Source: Lachnospiraceae bacterium
GTDB taxonomy: Bacteria > Bacillota > Clostridia > Lachnospirales > Lachnospiraceae
Direction of reading: 5' to 3'
DNA: 64,000 nucleotides
NCBI GenBank assembly: GCA_017557525.1
Contig: JAFYYN010000036.1
Location: 1-64,000, forward strand
Position numbers and translations under genes: made by a program. The notes below the pieces were generated by a model. That model was given only the letters and a program-made list of their open reading frames with translations. It ran no database searches and was not told the origin of the DNA. Shown in pieces: positions 34,069 through 44,027 of this stretch; the stretch's first letter is position 1; each line of letters begins with the position of its first letter.

Positions 34069-35478
34069 ATGATATGTCCATATTGCGGAAATACTGTAGC
34101 TTTAAACAGAAGAATATGTGAGTTCTGTGGCTTTGACCTGGATCCTTACAGAAGGCTTGTTGAACGTTCAAATGTCCTGTACAACAGGGGCTTGAAAATG
34201 GCCAAGGTGCGTAATATGTCCGCTGCTATTCCATTGCTTGAAAAAAGCCTGGAGCTAAACAAGCATAACAGCGACGCCAGAAATCTTCTGGGATTAATAT
34301 ATTATGAGATTGGCGATGTCGTTGAGGCACTTTCTTCATGGCTTATAAGCAGGCATCTCGATCCCGAGGATAACGAGGCGGATTATTTCCTGGAGAAAGT
34401 ACAGAGAGATACAGCCGAGCTTGATTCCATGAATCTTGCCATAAGAAAGTATAACAGTGCTTTAAAAGAAGCAAGGCAGCATAATTTTGACCTTGCGATC
34501 ATTCAACTGAAAAAAGCTATAAGTATTAATAAGAAATTCCTGAAAGCCTACCAGCTCTTAACGCTTATTTATCTGGAGGGCAGGGAAAATTCCAAGGCCT
34601 ACAGGCTGATAAACAGCGGGTTGGCTATAGATATCGGTAACAATGCGCTTCTCAAGTACAGGCAGGAGCTTACCGGTGACAGCACGGTTCCGGTAAGGGA
34701 TGAATATTCTGTGGAGGCTGATGAGGCAAAGGATAAGCCGATAGCGGCCAAGTTTTCATATAAGGAAGATAAGCCCAGCATCTTTCCTTTTATCAATCTT
34801 ATCCTGGGTGTGATCATTGGTATCATCTGTTCTCAGTGGCTGGTCATTCCTACGGTTAAGAAAAACATGAAGGAAGAGTATGAGAACACAAGGATAGATT
34901 ACAGTTCAGAGCTTGCGGCCAAATCGGCTACCATAAGCCAGCTGCAAAAGACGGTAACTACCCAGGAAAAGAAGATAGCTGAACTGGAAAGCAACAGCGG
35001 GGCTTCGCAGGGCGGCATTAAAAATATCAGTAATGAAAATTATACCGCATTTTTTGAAGCCTGGGAAGACTACAGAAATCATAAGGAAAAGGAATATTCC
35101 GATGATGAGCTGGTGGCGCTCGCTTATAAACTCTGGAAGATCGACAGTAACAATATAGCTGACGGCTATGCTTCAGATATGCTGCAGACAATGCGCGAAG
35201 AGATTTATGCCGTTGCTGCTAAAAAGGTATATGCAAGAGCCAAGGATCTGTTTGAAAGGGAATTGTACGAGGAGGCTATTTCATGGCTCTTGGCAGCAGC
35301 TGATATGGATACGGAAAATGAGAATCCGATTTATTTCATTGGCCGTTCGTATCAGGCACTAGGGAAGTATGAAGAGGCTTTAAGCTATTATAGAAGGACT
35401 CTGGAGATTGCACCTAATTCCTCGCTTAAAGAGCTTATAGAAGAAAGAATAGATCTGTGTGAAAAAGAGCTGACTTAA
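34069..35478 (+). CDS. Zinc-ribbon TPR membrane protein
   Basis: This 469-residue protein starts with a zinc ribbon (CPYCG...CEFCG), followed by TPR repeats (about 30-190: AIPLLEKSLELN, AIIQLKKAISIN), one membrane helix (about 240-260), a short coiled coil (AAKSATISQLQKTVTTQEKK) and more TPR units outside (EEAISWLLAAADMD, EEALSYYRRTLEIAP). TPRs bind proteins, so it is likely a scaffold spanning the membrane. It shares the ribbon-plus-helix plan with the genes at 27867 and 56652. ATG 34057 is an alternative start; neither has a clear ribosome site. It ends in a two-way terminator shared with the convergent 1626-aa gene. Confidence 0.75.
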   Translation: MICPYCGNTVALNRRICEFCGFDLDPYRRLVERSNVLYNRGLKMAKVRNMSAAIPLLEKSLELNKHNSDARNLLGLIYYEIGDVVEALSSWLISRHLDPEDNEADYFLEKVQRDTAELDSMNLAIRKYNSALKEARQHNFDLAIIQLKKAISINKKFLKAYQLLTLIYLEGRENSKAYRLINSGLAIDIGNNALLKYRQELTGDSTVPVRDEYSVEADEAKDKPIAAKFSYKEDKPSIFPFINLILGVIIGIICSQWLVIPTVKKNMKEEYENTRIDYSSELAAKSATISQLQKTVTTQEKKIAELESNSGASQGGIKNISNENYTAFFEAWEDYRNHKEKEYSDDELVALAYKLWKIDSNNIADGYASDMLQTMREEIYAVAAKKVYARAKDLFERELYEEAISWLLAAADMDTENENPIYFIGRSYQALGKYEEALSYYRRTLEIAPNSSLKELIEERIDLCEKELT

Positions 35479-35493
35479 AAAGCCAGCTCTTTT
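35463..35493. terminator. Two-way terminator between convergent genes
   Basis: AAAAGAGCTG (35463-35472) and CAGCTCTTTT (35484-35493) form a 10-bp stem with A and T runs on opposite sides, so it can stop transcription from both the TPR gene (+) and the 1626-aa gene (-). Confidence 0.8.
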
Positions 35494-35494
35494 A

Positions 35495-38400
35495 TTATCC
35501 TAAATCCTTGTTCCAGAGCACTACCTGATTCCTGCCTCCGTTTTTGGCCGCATAAAGTGCTTTGTCGGCATGCTCGATCAGCTCGACACGTTCCATCTTA
35601 GGATCCCATATAGAAACACCGATGCTTACGGTAATGGAAACGAGAGTAACCTTACTTCCTTCATTGAAGGGCACCGAGGTGGATTCTATGGTCTGACGTA
35701 TTTTTTCTGCAACGGAGATAGCGGTATCCGGATTATTTGAATCGAGAAGTATAACAAACTCCTCACCACCGTAACGGCAGGCGGTACCTTTATTTCCGGT
35801 AACCTTTTTCATGATGCTTGCTACCTGCTTTAATACCTCGTCACCAAACTGATGTCCATAAGTATCATTACATTTCTTAAAGAAATCAACGTCGAGCATC
35901 AGTGCTGAAAGCTTGGACTTTGACGCATCATTTGTCTTATCGATGATAAGGTTGTCCAGATAGGAACGTCCGTAAAGCTGTGTAAGTCCGTCGGTAATAG
36001 CCCTGTGATAGAGACGCGCATTTTCAATAGGAGCACCTGACTGGTTTGCTATGAAACCGATGGTCTCCATATATTCGTTGCTGAATATACCTCTTACCAG
36101 ACGGGAGTCAAGGTAGATAACTCCGTACAGCTTGCCTCGCACAAACATGGGCATGGCCATAACGGATTTAATACCGTAACGTACCATCTGAGAATAGTTC
36201 TTCCTGAATTCATCTGACTGTACATCGTTAATGACAACAGGCTGATTTGTAAGCTCGACATCCTCAAGTATCCAGTCATAGGAGTAGCTGTCGAAGTTAC
36301 CTGTGTTAAAGATTGATGCTACGTACAGCTTCTTTTCTCCGATTTCTGGATACAGGAAAAGGATACCTCTTTCGGCTCCTGCAAGCTCGACCGCATCCTG
36401 CAGTATCTTATTCTGCAGTTCGTCAATCTCAAGAGTCGAGGTAAGGCGCTCGCCCATCCTTAAGAGTGTATTAACCTTTCGGTCTACGTTCATCCTGTTC
36501 TGTTTTGATGAAATATCTGCCATCAGAGAGTTTGATATGAAATTGTCTGCATATCTTGAGGTGATAAGCTCTTCGCATTTCTTTATGTATACGGATGCGT
36601 TAAGACTCGAGAAATTCATATATGCATCGAATATATTATATCGGGACTCCTCGGTACGGTGCTGATCTAACAGGAAATTGCCGTATTCGAAATGTATAAG
36701 TGCATTATCAAAAAGGTTTTGGGTCTCAGATGCTAAAATGATGCCTTCCTTATAATAATCGTCAGCCTTTTTGGACTTATTTATCATATAGGAATATTTT
36801 GCACAAGCCCTGTAAGCCCCGATCTGGAAGCAGGGGTATGGCTTTGAATCGCTCATGGCCTGCAGGCAGAGGGTCCTTAAGTAAGCCTCCTGGCGGACGC
36901 GCAATTCCTGTAAGAGGCTGTTTCGTTCGCTTTGGAAGAGACTGATCTTTGCAATAGCCAGGTTGGCTGTTACAGAAAGCATGGGAATCTCGACAAAACG
37001 TATGGTATCTATATAATTCTGTGCGATATTGAGGTGCTTTTCGGCACTTTCATATCTGCCCTGTTCAAGCTTAAGGATGCCCACCATATTTCTGTAGAAG
37101 CACTGGGCAAAAGGTATGGGGAGCTCGTCATTAAGTCGCGCAGTTGTCTCAGCGGCTGCTTCCGCAAGACTGAAATTACCTCTGCATGCAAGACATCCGA
37201 CATTCAGTGAAGACGAGATAAGCAGTGTAAATTTGTCATTAAGCTTCTTTGAAAGAGCTATCGAGTTTTCGCATATTTCCCTGCCCTCTTCAAAACGGCC
37301 GGACATATAGTAAGCCATACCGAGATAGATATAGATATTGTTGATTTCCCACATATCACCTATCTCACGGAATACATCAAGGGCTTCCTGCAGATATTTT
37401 ATTGCTTTGTTATGATCACTCTCCATAATGGAGAATAATCCGCTGATAAACAGGCTTCGTGCATATCCGAATTTGTCACCGATTGACTTTCTTAAGGTGA
37501 GGGTCATGGACTGAGCAAGCTTAGCCTTTTTCTTTTCGTTATTTAGACCGTAATAAATTACCAGCGATGATGCACCGAAACCAAGCTCGGGAGAGTTACC
37601 GAACTTCTTAATGGCGTATGTATAAAGACGGAGCAGCGTATAGTTAAAGCTGGTCTTATTTGTATAAGCGTATACCCAGATAAGAGTTTCAAGGATTGAA
37701 ACGATTACCTTATCCTCTTCACTGATGTCATTATCACGTCTCATTGCATCGCTTAACGATGAAGAGCGGTTTTTGGTTATGTCGGAACCGGATGAAAACT
37801 TGACATTTGCCTTCAAGGAATGGAGCATCAGACCCATCTCGGTCTCTGAGGACGGGAACTTGAAATCCAGGGACTTTAACGCTGTCATGAGGTTTAAGAT
37901 ACAGTCCCTGAAATTACCCTGACGGAAATGTCCTATACCGATATTTTTATATAATTTTGCTTTCTCAAGACGGTCCTCGATAAGCGGTAGCAGCTCGTTT
38001 GCTATCTGGAGGGCATCGTTAAAATGTCCGGTAGTCAGGTTAAGGTTGATAAGGGATTTCTTTATCGCGATCCATGAGGTCATGTTGCTGCCGCTTCTGT
38101 TGCCCATGAGATCGAGAGCCTGACGATAATAGCTTATGGCCTCTTCATTTGCGTTTGAGGACTCGGCAAGATGAGCGGCATCGAGACAGTATCTGCGCAT
38201 GCCTCGTTCGTCATCTGCCATCAGGAAATGATAAACCAGCCTGTAAAGATGCTGTGAAGTCTCACCGGCATACTTTGCCTCAATACCCTTTGCGATCCAG
38301 TAATGGAGCTCCTTTTCACGGTCGGGGCTGATCCTGGAAAGAAATACCTCATATATCTGCTTATGAGCAAAGGAAATAAGGGTTTTCCTTGCCGAAGCAT

Positions 38401-40375
38401 AATTAATAAACTGCATCGAAACCGCATGATCGATCCAGGGCAGCATATCATTTACTTTTATATCTGTGATATATGAAAGAAGCTCTAATGGGAACTCATA
38501 GCCTATAACGGCGGCAATCTCCAGAAGATTTACCGCATCTTCGTCAAGCAGCTCCATCTTTCGCATGATAATGCTGATAACATCATGTTCGGAGTTGACA
38601 GACCGGAGCTTATCCCAGTCATGCTCAATGGTACGGTTGGATATAGTGATGACACCGTCTTCAAGCATTGAACGCAAAACGTTTATGGTGAAATACGGAT
38701 TGCCATCGGTCTTTTCAATCATGTATGTGGTAAGTATGCTGCATTCCTGACGGGGAAGGCTTAAGATTTCCGAAAGATACTCACACATACGTGTTTCGTT
38801 AAATGCTTTTAAGGGCAGATCTACAAAGCCTGCACAGCTCTTTAAGCGGCTGACCACAGATGCCAGCAGAGGGTTTTCCTCTGCAGATTCAAAGTCACGC
38901 ATGGTAACAACGATGGCAACCTTGTGAGATGAGATCCTTTCTGCCATTTCACAGATCAGCGAAAGCGAGGAAGAATCAGCATGCTGCATGTCGTCAAACA
39001 TGATGCAGTAAGGCCTTTCATCGCGGAGCAGTGAAAGCATGAACGTTGACAGCAGCATGAATGAACGCTGTTGCTCTTTATAATCGTCCAGATGGGGGAG
39101 CGAAACCGCTTCGGTAAGCACGGAGCTCATGATGGGGCTTATACGGGTAACAGTGTCGGTAAGGCCGCCGATGAGCTGAGAAAGACGGTTTTTCTCGGTG
39201 ATCTGGTATTTTCTCTCATAAGTACTGTAGATGGTTGCAAATTCACTTAAGAGCTGCTGGAACGCAGAATAAGGCGTCATCTTGTACTGGGATTTGAAGG
39301 AACACCTGAGCGCAACGGTGCCGTGACTTGTCAGATCCTGATAAAGGTTGTTCATAAGATCTGATTTACCGCTGCCGGATGTACCGTGAACCAGTATGAA
39401 ATGTCCGCCGGTCTCAAATGACTCCTCGCATTTTTCCTTGAGCTGGGTAAGCTCTTTGTGACGGCTGTACATTTTAGCCTTGCGGTTAAAGCCGTGAAGG
39501 ATATCATTGTCGGATATTAAATTGCCAAACTCGGAATTTGAAAGGAATTTGTCAATGTCACTGATAAACTCATTAGCGGTGGAATAACGGAGATCGGGAT
39601 CCTTGCTGATGAGCTTGGTTATGATATTTGAAACATCCGTAGGTACCTTGGGGTTGATGTCACTCGGAGCCTTTACGGGTACGGCAAGATGCTTGTATAC
39701 CATGTTGTCCATGGTATCGGAATGGAAAGGAAGACAGCCTGTAACCATCTGGTATAGAATGATACCCAGACTGTACAGATCGGAACGCTGGTCAACAGGC
39801 CTGTCGAGTACACCGGTGGTTTCAGGCGCAAGAAAACCGAAACTGTAGTCAATATCGGTATTTGCGAAACTGGAGTACTCGATTATATAGGCTATGGCGA
39901 AATCCATAACCTTGACTAAGAACTCACCGTCCTGCTCTAAGATAAGAATGCTGGGAGTACGAAGAGTCCTGTGGATAACATTGAAGCTTTGAGCATAACG
40001 GAGACCTGTCGCAATCTGCTCGGCGATGTTGAGGGCAGTCTTAATGTCCAGTGTCTTGTTCTGCTCTATATATTTGTTGAGAGGGGTACCATCAAAATAC
40101 TCGAACACTATGCATATGGTATCGTCGTATTCGCCGGCATCATAAACACGCAACAGTGAGGAATGCTCAAAGTTGCGTATTACCTTCATCTCGTTCAAGA
40201 ATCTTGCACGTTCACTTTCAAGTTTTGTGATCGTGAAAGGATTCATCATCTGGATGAGGACATATTCACTTGTATGTAAGTGTTCCCCGAGATATACAGT
40301 CACAAAATTTGTTTTGTCTAACTGCTGAATGATCCTGTATTTATCGAAAAGAACGGTTTTCTCAAGTAAATCCAT
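35495..40375 (-). CDS. Pseudokinase-ATPase-TPR-GAF-diguanylate cyclase
   Basis: This 1626-residue protein is a multi-domain signal protein. Residues 10-280 have a Ser/Thr kinase fold, but the ATP Lys is Gln (VLIQMM), the catalytic HRD is HRT, and DFG is DFA, so it is a pseudokinase. A STAND/AAA-type ATPase follows with Walker A GTSGSGKS at 331-338 and a Walker B-like FDDMQ. Then come about 600 residues of TPR-like helices, a GAF domain (about 1290-1440: RGILFLYPE, VMAMPMFVRG) and a C-terminal GGDEF domain with GGEEF at 1536-1540, expected to make cyclic di-GMP. The inhibitory RxxD site before GGEEF is missing. The plan resembles large kinase/AAA/GAF regulators. It is a single gene with a modest promoter. 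Confidence 0.88.
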   Translation of the reverse strand: MDLLEKTVLFDKYRIIQQLDKTNFVTVYLGEHLHTSEYVLIQMMNPFTITKLESERARFLNEMKVIRNFEHSSLLRVYDAGEYDDTICIVFEYFDGTPLNKYIEQNKTLDIKTALNIAEQIATGLRYAQSFNVIHRTLRTPSILILEQDGEFLVKVMDFAIAYIIEYSSFANTDIDYSFGFLAPETTGVLDRPVDQRSDLYSLGIILYQMVTGCLPFHSDTMDNMVYKHLAVPVKAPSDINPKVPTDVSNIITKLISKDPDLRYSTANEFISDIDKFLSNSEFGNLISDNDILHGFNRKAKMYSRHKELTQLKEKCEESFETGGHFILVHGTSGSGKSDLMNNLYQDLTSHGTVALRCSFKSQYKMTPYSAFQQLLSEFATIYSTYERKYQITEKNRLSQLIGGLTDTVTRISPIMSSVLTEAVSLPHLDDYKEQQRSFMLLSTFMLSLLRDERPYCIMFDDMQHADSSSLSLICEMAERISSHKVAIVVTMRDFESAEENPLLASVVSRLKSCAGFVDLPLKAFNETRMCEYLSEILSLPRQECSILTTYMIEKTDGNPYFTINVLRSMLEDGVITISNRTIEHDWDKLRSVNSEHDVISIIMRKMELLDEDAVNLLEIAAVIGYEFPLELLSYITDIKVNDMLPWIDHAVSMQFINYASARKTLISFAHKQIYEVFLSRISPDREKELHYWIAKGIEAKYAGETSQHLYRLVYHFLMADDERGMRRYCLDAAHLAESSNANEEAISYYRQALDLMGNRSGSNMTSWIAIKKSLINLNLTTGHFNDALQIANELLPLIEDRLEKAKLYKNIGIGHFRQGNFRDCILNLMTALKSLDFKFPSSETEMGLMLHSLKANVKFSSGSDITKNRSSSLSDAMRRDNDISEEDKVIVSILETLIWVYAYTNKTSFNYTLLRLYTYAIKKFGNSPELGFGASSLVIYYGLNNEKKKAKLAQSMTLTLRKSIGDKFGYARSLFISGLFSIMESDHNKAIKYLQEALDVFREIGDMWEINNIYIYLGMAYYMSGRFEEGREICENSIALSKKLNDKFTLLISSSLNVGCLACRGNFSLAEAAAETTARLNDELPIPFAQCFYRNMVGILKLEQGRYESAEKHLNIAQNYIDTIRFVEIPMLSVTANLAIAKISLFQSERNSLLQELRVRQEAYLRTLCLQAMSDSKPYPCFQIGAYRACAKYSYMINKSKKADDYYKEGIILASETQNLFDNALIHFEYGNFLLDQHRTEESRYNIFDAYMNFSSLNASVYIKKCEELITSRYADNFISNSLMADISSKQNRMNVDRKVNTLLRMGERLTSTLEIDELQNKILQDAVELAGAERGILFLYPEIGEKKLYVASIFNTGNFDSYSYDWILEDVELTNQPVVINDVQSDEFRKNYSQMVRYGIKSVMAMPMFVRGKLYGVIYLDSRLVRGIFSNEYMETIGFIANQSGAPIENARLYHRAITDGLTQLYGRSYLDNLIIDKTNDASKSKLSALMLDVDFFKKCNDTYGHQFGDEVLKQVASIMKKVTGNKGTACRYGGEEFVILLDSNNPDTAISVAEKIRQTIESTSVPFNEGSKVTLVSITVSIGVSIWDPKMERVELIEHADKALYAAKNGGRNQVVLWNKDLG

Positions 40376-40458
40376 ACCCGTCTCCGTTTATAGTTTTTGC
40401 CTTCAACTTTTAGTATAGCACATTATCCAAAAAATTCATAGTAAAATTTAGATTTTGC

Positions 40459-40487
40459 TTGACTTTTTTTCCGCCCCGTAATATTAT
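40459..40487 (+). promoter_or_regulatory. tRNA-Pro promoter
   Basis: TTGACT (40459-40464), a 17-base spacer, and TATTAT (40482-40487); transcription would begin about 9 bases before the tRNA. An overlapping TATACT (40485-40490) is a less well-spaced choice. Confidence 0.7.
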
Positions 40488-40502
40488 ACTATTTGTGTAT
40501 TT

Positions 40503-40576
<74 letters not shown>

Positions 40577-40586
40577 GCAAGAAAAA

Positions 40587-40622
40587 ACAAGGATTCCTTT
40601 GATTTGGGATCCTTGTTTTTTT
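40587..40622 (+). terminator. tRNA-Pro terminator
   Basis: AACAAGGAT/ATCCTTGTT stem, with extra CC/GG pairing inside, followed by seven or more T residues, 11 bases after the tRNA. Confidence 0.85.
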
Positions 40623-40680
40623 GCTTCGATTCTAACTTTTGTTCTACTTTTTTTCTAAATAAATCATTTTATTATTACTT

Positions 40681-41586
40681 TCAAGCCTCGAGCTGAAAGC
40701 TATCCTTTGGATATTCGTATATATTGTCAGAGAGTACCTCGGTATCGGGTACTTCCTCTTTGTTGACGGATCTAAGCATATTGTTCAGGCTGTCAGCGTC
40801 CATACCTGCGTCGATCGGTACAATGAGGACCTCGTTGATCGAGCTGGGGATGATATAAAAGTCGGAACCGATACTCTTTTTTATCCTTTCTAGCATCCCG
40901 TGGTACAGGAGACAGGCCGCACCGTTAACTCTTGAATCGGTAGTGAGTACATACATGGGGATCCCGCCGAAAAACGGAAAAGCAGTTTCGTGTCCTGCGG
41001 GCAGATGACTCTGCAGATATGATTTAAGCAGATATTCGATCTTTTCAAACACAGCTGGAAACAGCTTCTCCGTATTCTTTAAGGCATATTGCCTCAAAGA
41101 GGCTTCGGTGAGCTTGAAATAGTCCATGTTGGAATAATCAATCCTGATTGTAGACAGCCCATGCTTTGTATCATTTGAGACAATATAGTGATAAGTAACC
41201 GCCAGATCGGAAACTCTTTCATGAGGGCAGCTTTCAAGCAGCTTTTCATTTTTTGCATAATTAATAAGCCTTAAGAAAATCTTTTCCTCGGCATTATCAG
41301 TATTAATACTCAAGTAATCGGTATCATTTATGAAATTCAGACCATCCCTGTATTGTCTTATAACCCTGTCTGCCAAAGCATCAATGCTTTTCCCACTGAT
41401 AAATTCAAGAAAAAGATTGTTCACCTGTATGCTTGGTGCAATATTATTTTTTTCATGGGAAATTGACAGGCAATCATATTCGACGGAATTATTCTTCAGA
41501 ATCCTTCTCGAAGTGACCTCATATCCGGGTCCGAGAATATCAGATACCTTTTCTGTAAGCAGTTCAATAAAAGACTGTAAATTCAT
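40681..41586 (-). CDS. DUF5688 family protein
   Basis: This 301-residue cytoplasmic protein matches, from memory, the DUF5688 family, common in Lachnospiraceae and without known function. Typical features are the N-terminal FIELLTEKVSDILG helix, the NNSVEYDCLSI strand pair, the FISGKSIDALADRVIRQY stretch, and a C-terminal part with LLYHGMLERIKKSIGSDFYIIPSSINEV. The start at 41586 follows AAGGAGGATGC; the longer frame to 41628 would cover this site. It lies between a tRNA terminator and a strong - strand terminator and appears to be transcribed alone. Confidence 0.75.
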   Translation of the reverse strand: MNLQSFIELLTEKVSDILGPGYEVTSRRILKNNSVEYDCLSISHEKNNIAPSIQVNNLFLEFISGKSIDALADRVIRQYRDGLNFINDTDYLSINTDNAEEKIFLRLINYAKNEKLLESCPHERVSDLAVTYHYIVSNDTKHGLSTIRIDYSNMDYFKLTEASLRQYALKNTEKLFPAVFEKIEYLLKSYLQSHLPAGHETAFPFFGGIPMYVLTTDSRVNGAACLLYHGMLERIKKSIGSDFYIIPSSINEVLIVPIDAGMDADSLNNMLRSVNKEEVPDTEVLSDNIYEYPKDSFQLEA

Positions 41587-41663
41587 GCATCCTCCTTTAA
41601 GAAAATAGTTATTCTTAAAAGAAGACAATAAAGGGTATACAGAACATCAATATCAAAATAACA

Positions 41664-41690
41664 ACAAGGCAAGTGTATCACTTGCCTTGT
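41664..41690 (-). terminator. Terminator of the NTF2-like secreted protein gene
   Basis: ACAAGGCAAGTG/CACTTGCCTTGT is a perfect 12-bp stem with a 3-base loop, followed on the - strand by TTGTTATTTTG. It ends the gene whose stop is at 41732. Confidence 0.75.
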
Positions 41691-41731
41691 CTGTTGTCAA
41701 CTTATTTATGTTTTAATTGATCTTTGGCGTG

Positions 41732-42568
41732 TTATTCCTGTGGCTGTCCGTCTGTTTCACTGTCACCGTCTAAATGCTGATCGTTGTCTGCTGTTTCACT
41801 GCCGGTTTCTGCGTCGGTATCCTGACCATCATTGGAATTAACCGCGTTTATCAGTTTATTCCAGAAATCCTTAAGTGCAGGATCGCTCTCCAGAGCTCTG
41901 TCAATTTCGTCAGAAATTGATTTCTTAAGCTCTGTAACATCCCCATCGTTGTCGAGACGGGACAGCATAGCCTGTGTTTCTTCACTGAAGATACCGGAGA
42001 AGATCATGGGCTTGTCATCCTTATACGTGATATAGAATGACTCAAGTGAAGCTATAGGAGTTTCGATTGTAGCGATTGTAGTGTTAAAGGTACAGTACAC
42101 AACCAGATCGATCTCGCCGCCACCACGTTTTGTGTAGCATTTAATATCGGAGTAGCCCTTTACATACTCGCTTTGAGCCGTAATGGTTTCGGCGCTTATA
42201 TAAACAGGGTCGGTAACAAGGGTTTTAAGTGTATCCACATCTCCGATAGTTTTTGCATCAAAGTACTCCTGGATCACATCATGTACGTCAGGATAAATCT
42301 CGAGACGCAAAGGGTTGGGAGCATCCGGGTCAAGCGTGGGCTCTGCCGAAGGAGTAGGCTCCTCGGGTGTAACTGAAGGTGTGGTCTCTGCGGCAATCGG
42401 AGAGGCATCCGGTGCTTCGGTTAATGTTGGGGTGCCGGCATCGGGATTAGAGCTTGCGGGCTTTATCACTACAGCACTTTTTACCGGGTGACCGGTGGAA
42501 AATGTGAGCATCCCTATCAGCATTATCCCGGTATAAAAAATGAATATCAATCGTTTACTTATGGGCAT
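41732..42568 (-). CDS. Secreted/anchored NTF2-like protein
   Basis: This 278-residue protein has an N-terminal signal peptide or anchor (about 6-27), a Thr/Pro/Glu/Ala-rich spacer (about 35-90), then an alpha-beta domain of about 120 residues (VIQEYFDAKTIGDVDTLKTLVTDP, IDLVVYCTFNTTIATIETP) that looks like the NTF2/SnoaL cone fold, and an acidic Asp/Glu/Gly tail. I know no function for the family. The spacer suggests that the domain is displayed outside the membrane. It has a perfect-spaced promoter (42613-42641) divergent from hflX. Confidence 0.65.
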   Translation of the reverse strand: MPISKRLIFIFYTGIMLIGMLTFSTGHPVKSAVVIKPASSNPDAGTPTLTEAPDASPIAAETTPSVTPEEPTPSAEPTLDPDAPNPLRLEIYPDVHDVIQEYFDAKTIGDVDTLKTLVTDPVYISAETITAQSEYVKGYSDIKCYTKRGGGEIDLVVYCTFNTTIATIETPIASLESFYITYKDDKPMIFSGIFSEETQAMLSRLDNDGDVTELKKSISDEIDRALESDPALKDFWNKLINAVNSNDGQDTDAETGSETADNDQHLDGDSETDGQPQE

Positions 42569-42612
42569 TTATATATAAACCTCCGGACAATGGTTAAAAT
42601 CATCAATTATCT

Positions 42613-42641
42613 ATTATACCACATTTTTCATATATAATCAA
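42613..42641 (-). promoter_or_regulatory. Promoter of NTF2-like secreted protein gene
   Basis: On the - strand TTGATT (42641-42636), 17 bases, TATAAT (42618-42613). It is divergent from the hflX promoter and about 40 bases from it. Confidence 0.8.
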
Positions 42642-42684
42642 CTTGAAAAAAGCAATAATTGATAAATAAAAACTTTGATTTGGG

Positions 42685-42713
42685 TTGATTAAAAAAAATG
42701 CTTGTGTTAGAAT
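42685..42713 (+). promoter_or_regulatory. hflX promoter
   Basis: TTGATT (42685-42690), 17 bases, TAGAAT (42708-42713), about 33 bases before the hflX ribosome site. Confidence 0.75.
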
Positions 42714-42752
42714 CTAAAATGCCGTTTTGGGATTCTTTTATTGGAGGAATTA

Positions 42753-44003
42753 ATGGGGGAACTTATAGAGATCAAACAGGAACAGGAGCGGGTAATCCTC
42801 GTTGCTGTTGAATGCAGTGAAAATGATGATACCGTTTCATCGGTTGATGAACTGGAGGAGCTGGCTGAGACAGCCGGGGCGGTTACTGTCGGAAAACTGA
42901 TCCAGAAAAGAGAATCGGTGTCTCCCGGATTATATCTCGGTAAAGGAAAAGCAGAGGAGCTTAAGGCACTTATAGAAGAAACCGGAGCTACAGGCATTAT
43001 CTGTGACGATGAGCTGACACCTGCCCAGATGAGAAATCTTGAAGAAGCACTTGATACCAAGGTTATGGACAGGACTATGCTTATACTTGACATATTTGCA
43101 GGCCATGCAAATACTGCAGAGGGTAAGCTCCAGGTAGAAATGGCACAGCTGAAGTACAGGTCGGCAAGGCTTATCGGTATGCGTAGTTCGATGTCAAGGG
43201 TTTCATACGGTATTGGTATGAGAGGTCCCGGCGAGAAAAAGCTTGAAGTAGACCGACGACTTATCAGGGACAGGATTTCCAGACTGAAGGAAGAGCTGGA
43301 TAATATAGAGAAAAACAGGAGCACCAACAGGGCAAGACGCCTTAAGGGCGGGACGCCTGTGGCAGCCATTGTAGGATACACCAATGCTGGTAAATCCACT
43401 TTGTTAAACAAACTGACCGGAGCGGATATACTTGCGGCAGATATGCTTTTTGCGACACTTGATCCTACGGTAAGGCAGTTGGAGCTTGATAACGGACAGC
43501 AGATACTGCTGACCGATACGGTTGGTTTTATAAGAAAACTTCCGCATCATCTTATCGAGGCATTCAGGTCGACACTTGAAGAGGCCTGTTATGCAGATAT
43601 GATAATCCATGTGGTTGATGCTTCAAATCCGAATGCGTTTACTCAGATGCAGGTGGTGTATGATACACTTCGCTGTCTTGGAGTAAAGGACAAGCCGGTC
43701 ATCACTCTGTTTAATAAGCAGGATCTTATATCTGATGAAGAGGTCCTCAAGGATCTGAACAGTGATGTAAACATAAGGATTTCTGCCAAAACAGGTTTAG
43801 GACTTGATGAGTTTAAAAAGGAGCTTGAGAAAATTCTCCTTGAAAATAAGGTTTATATTGAAAAGATAGTAGATTTCTCGAACGCCGGAATGATACAGCT
43901 TATACGGAAGGACGGGAATCTATTAGAGGAAAACTATCTTCCCGAGGGCATTGAAATAAAAGCTTACGTTAGCAAGGAGCTGTTCGGGAAGCTGAAATTT
44001 TAA
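42753..44003 (+). CDS. hflX: Ribosome-splitting GTPase HflX
   Basis: HflX is a GTPase that binds the 50S subunit and splits stalled ribosomes after heat or antibiotic stress. The 416-residue protein has the N-terminal nucleotide-binding domain (SPGLYLGKGKAEELK, IICDDELTPAQMRNLE), the linking helices with SYGIGMRGPGEKKLE (conserved in HflX) and RARRLKGG, and the G domain: G1 GYTNAGKST near 210, G3 DTVG, G4 NKQD, G5 SAKTG. Length is standard. ATG 42753 follows TTGGAGGAATTA; a TTG at 42741 sits within this site. The CotH gene follows after 24 bases and is probably co-transcribed. Confidence 0.95.
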   Translation: MGELIEIKQEQERVILVAVECSENDDTVSSVDELEELAETAGAVTVGKLIQKRESVSPGLYLGKGKAEELKALIEETGATGIICDDELTPAQMRNLEEALDTKVMDRTMLILDIFAGHANTAEGKLQVEMAQLKYRSARLIGMRSSMSRVSYGIGMRGPGEKKLEVDRRLIRDRISRLKEELDNIEKNRSTNRARRLKGGTPVAAIVGYTNAGKSTLLNKLTGADILAADMLFATLDPTVRQLELDNGQQILLTDTVGFIRKLPHHLIEAFRSTLEEACYADMIIHVVDASNPNAFTQMQVVYDTLRCLGVKDKPVITLFNKQDLISDEEVLKDLNSDVNIRISAKTGLGLDEFKKELEKILLENKVYIEKIVDFSNAGMIQLIRKDGNLLEENYLPEGIEIKAYVSKELFGKLKF

Positions 44004-44027
44004 CAGTAATATTGGGGGTATATAAGG

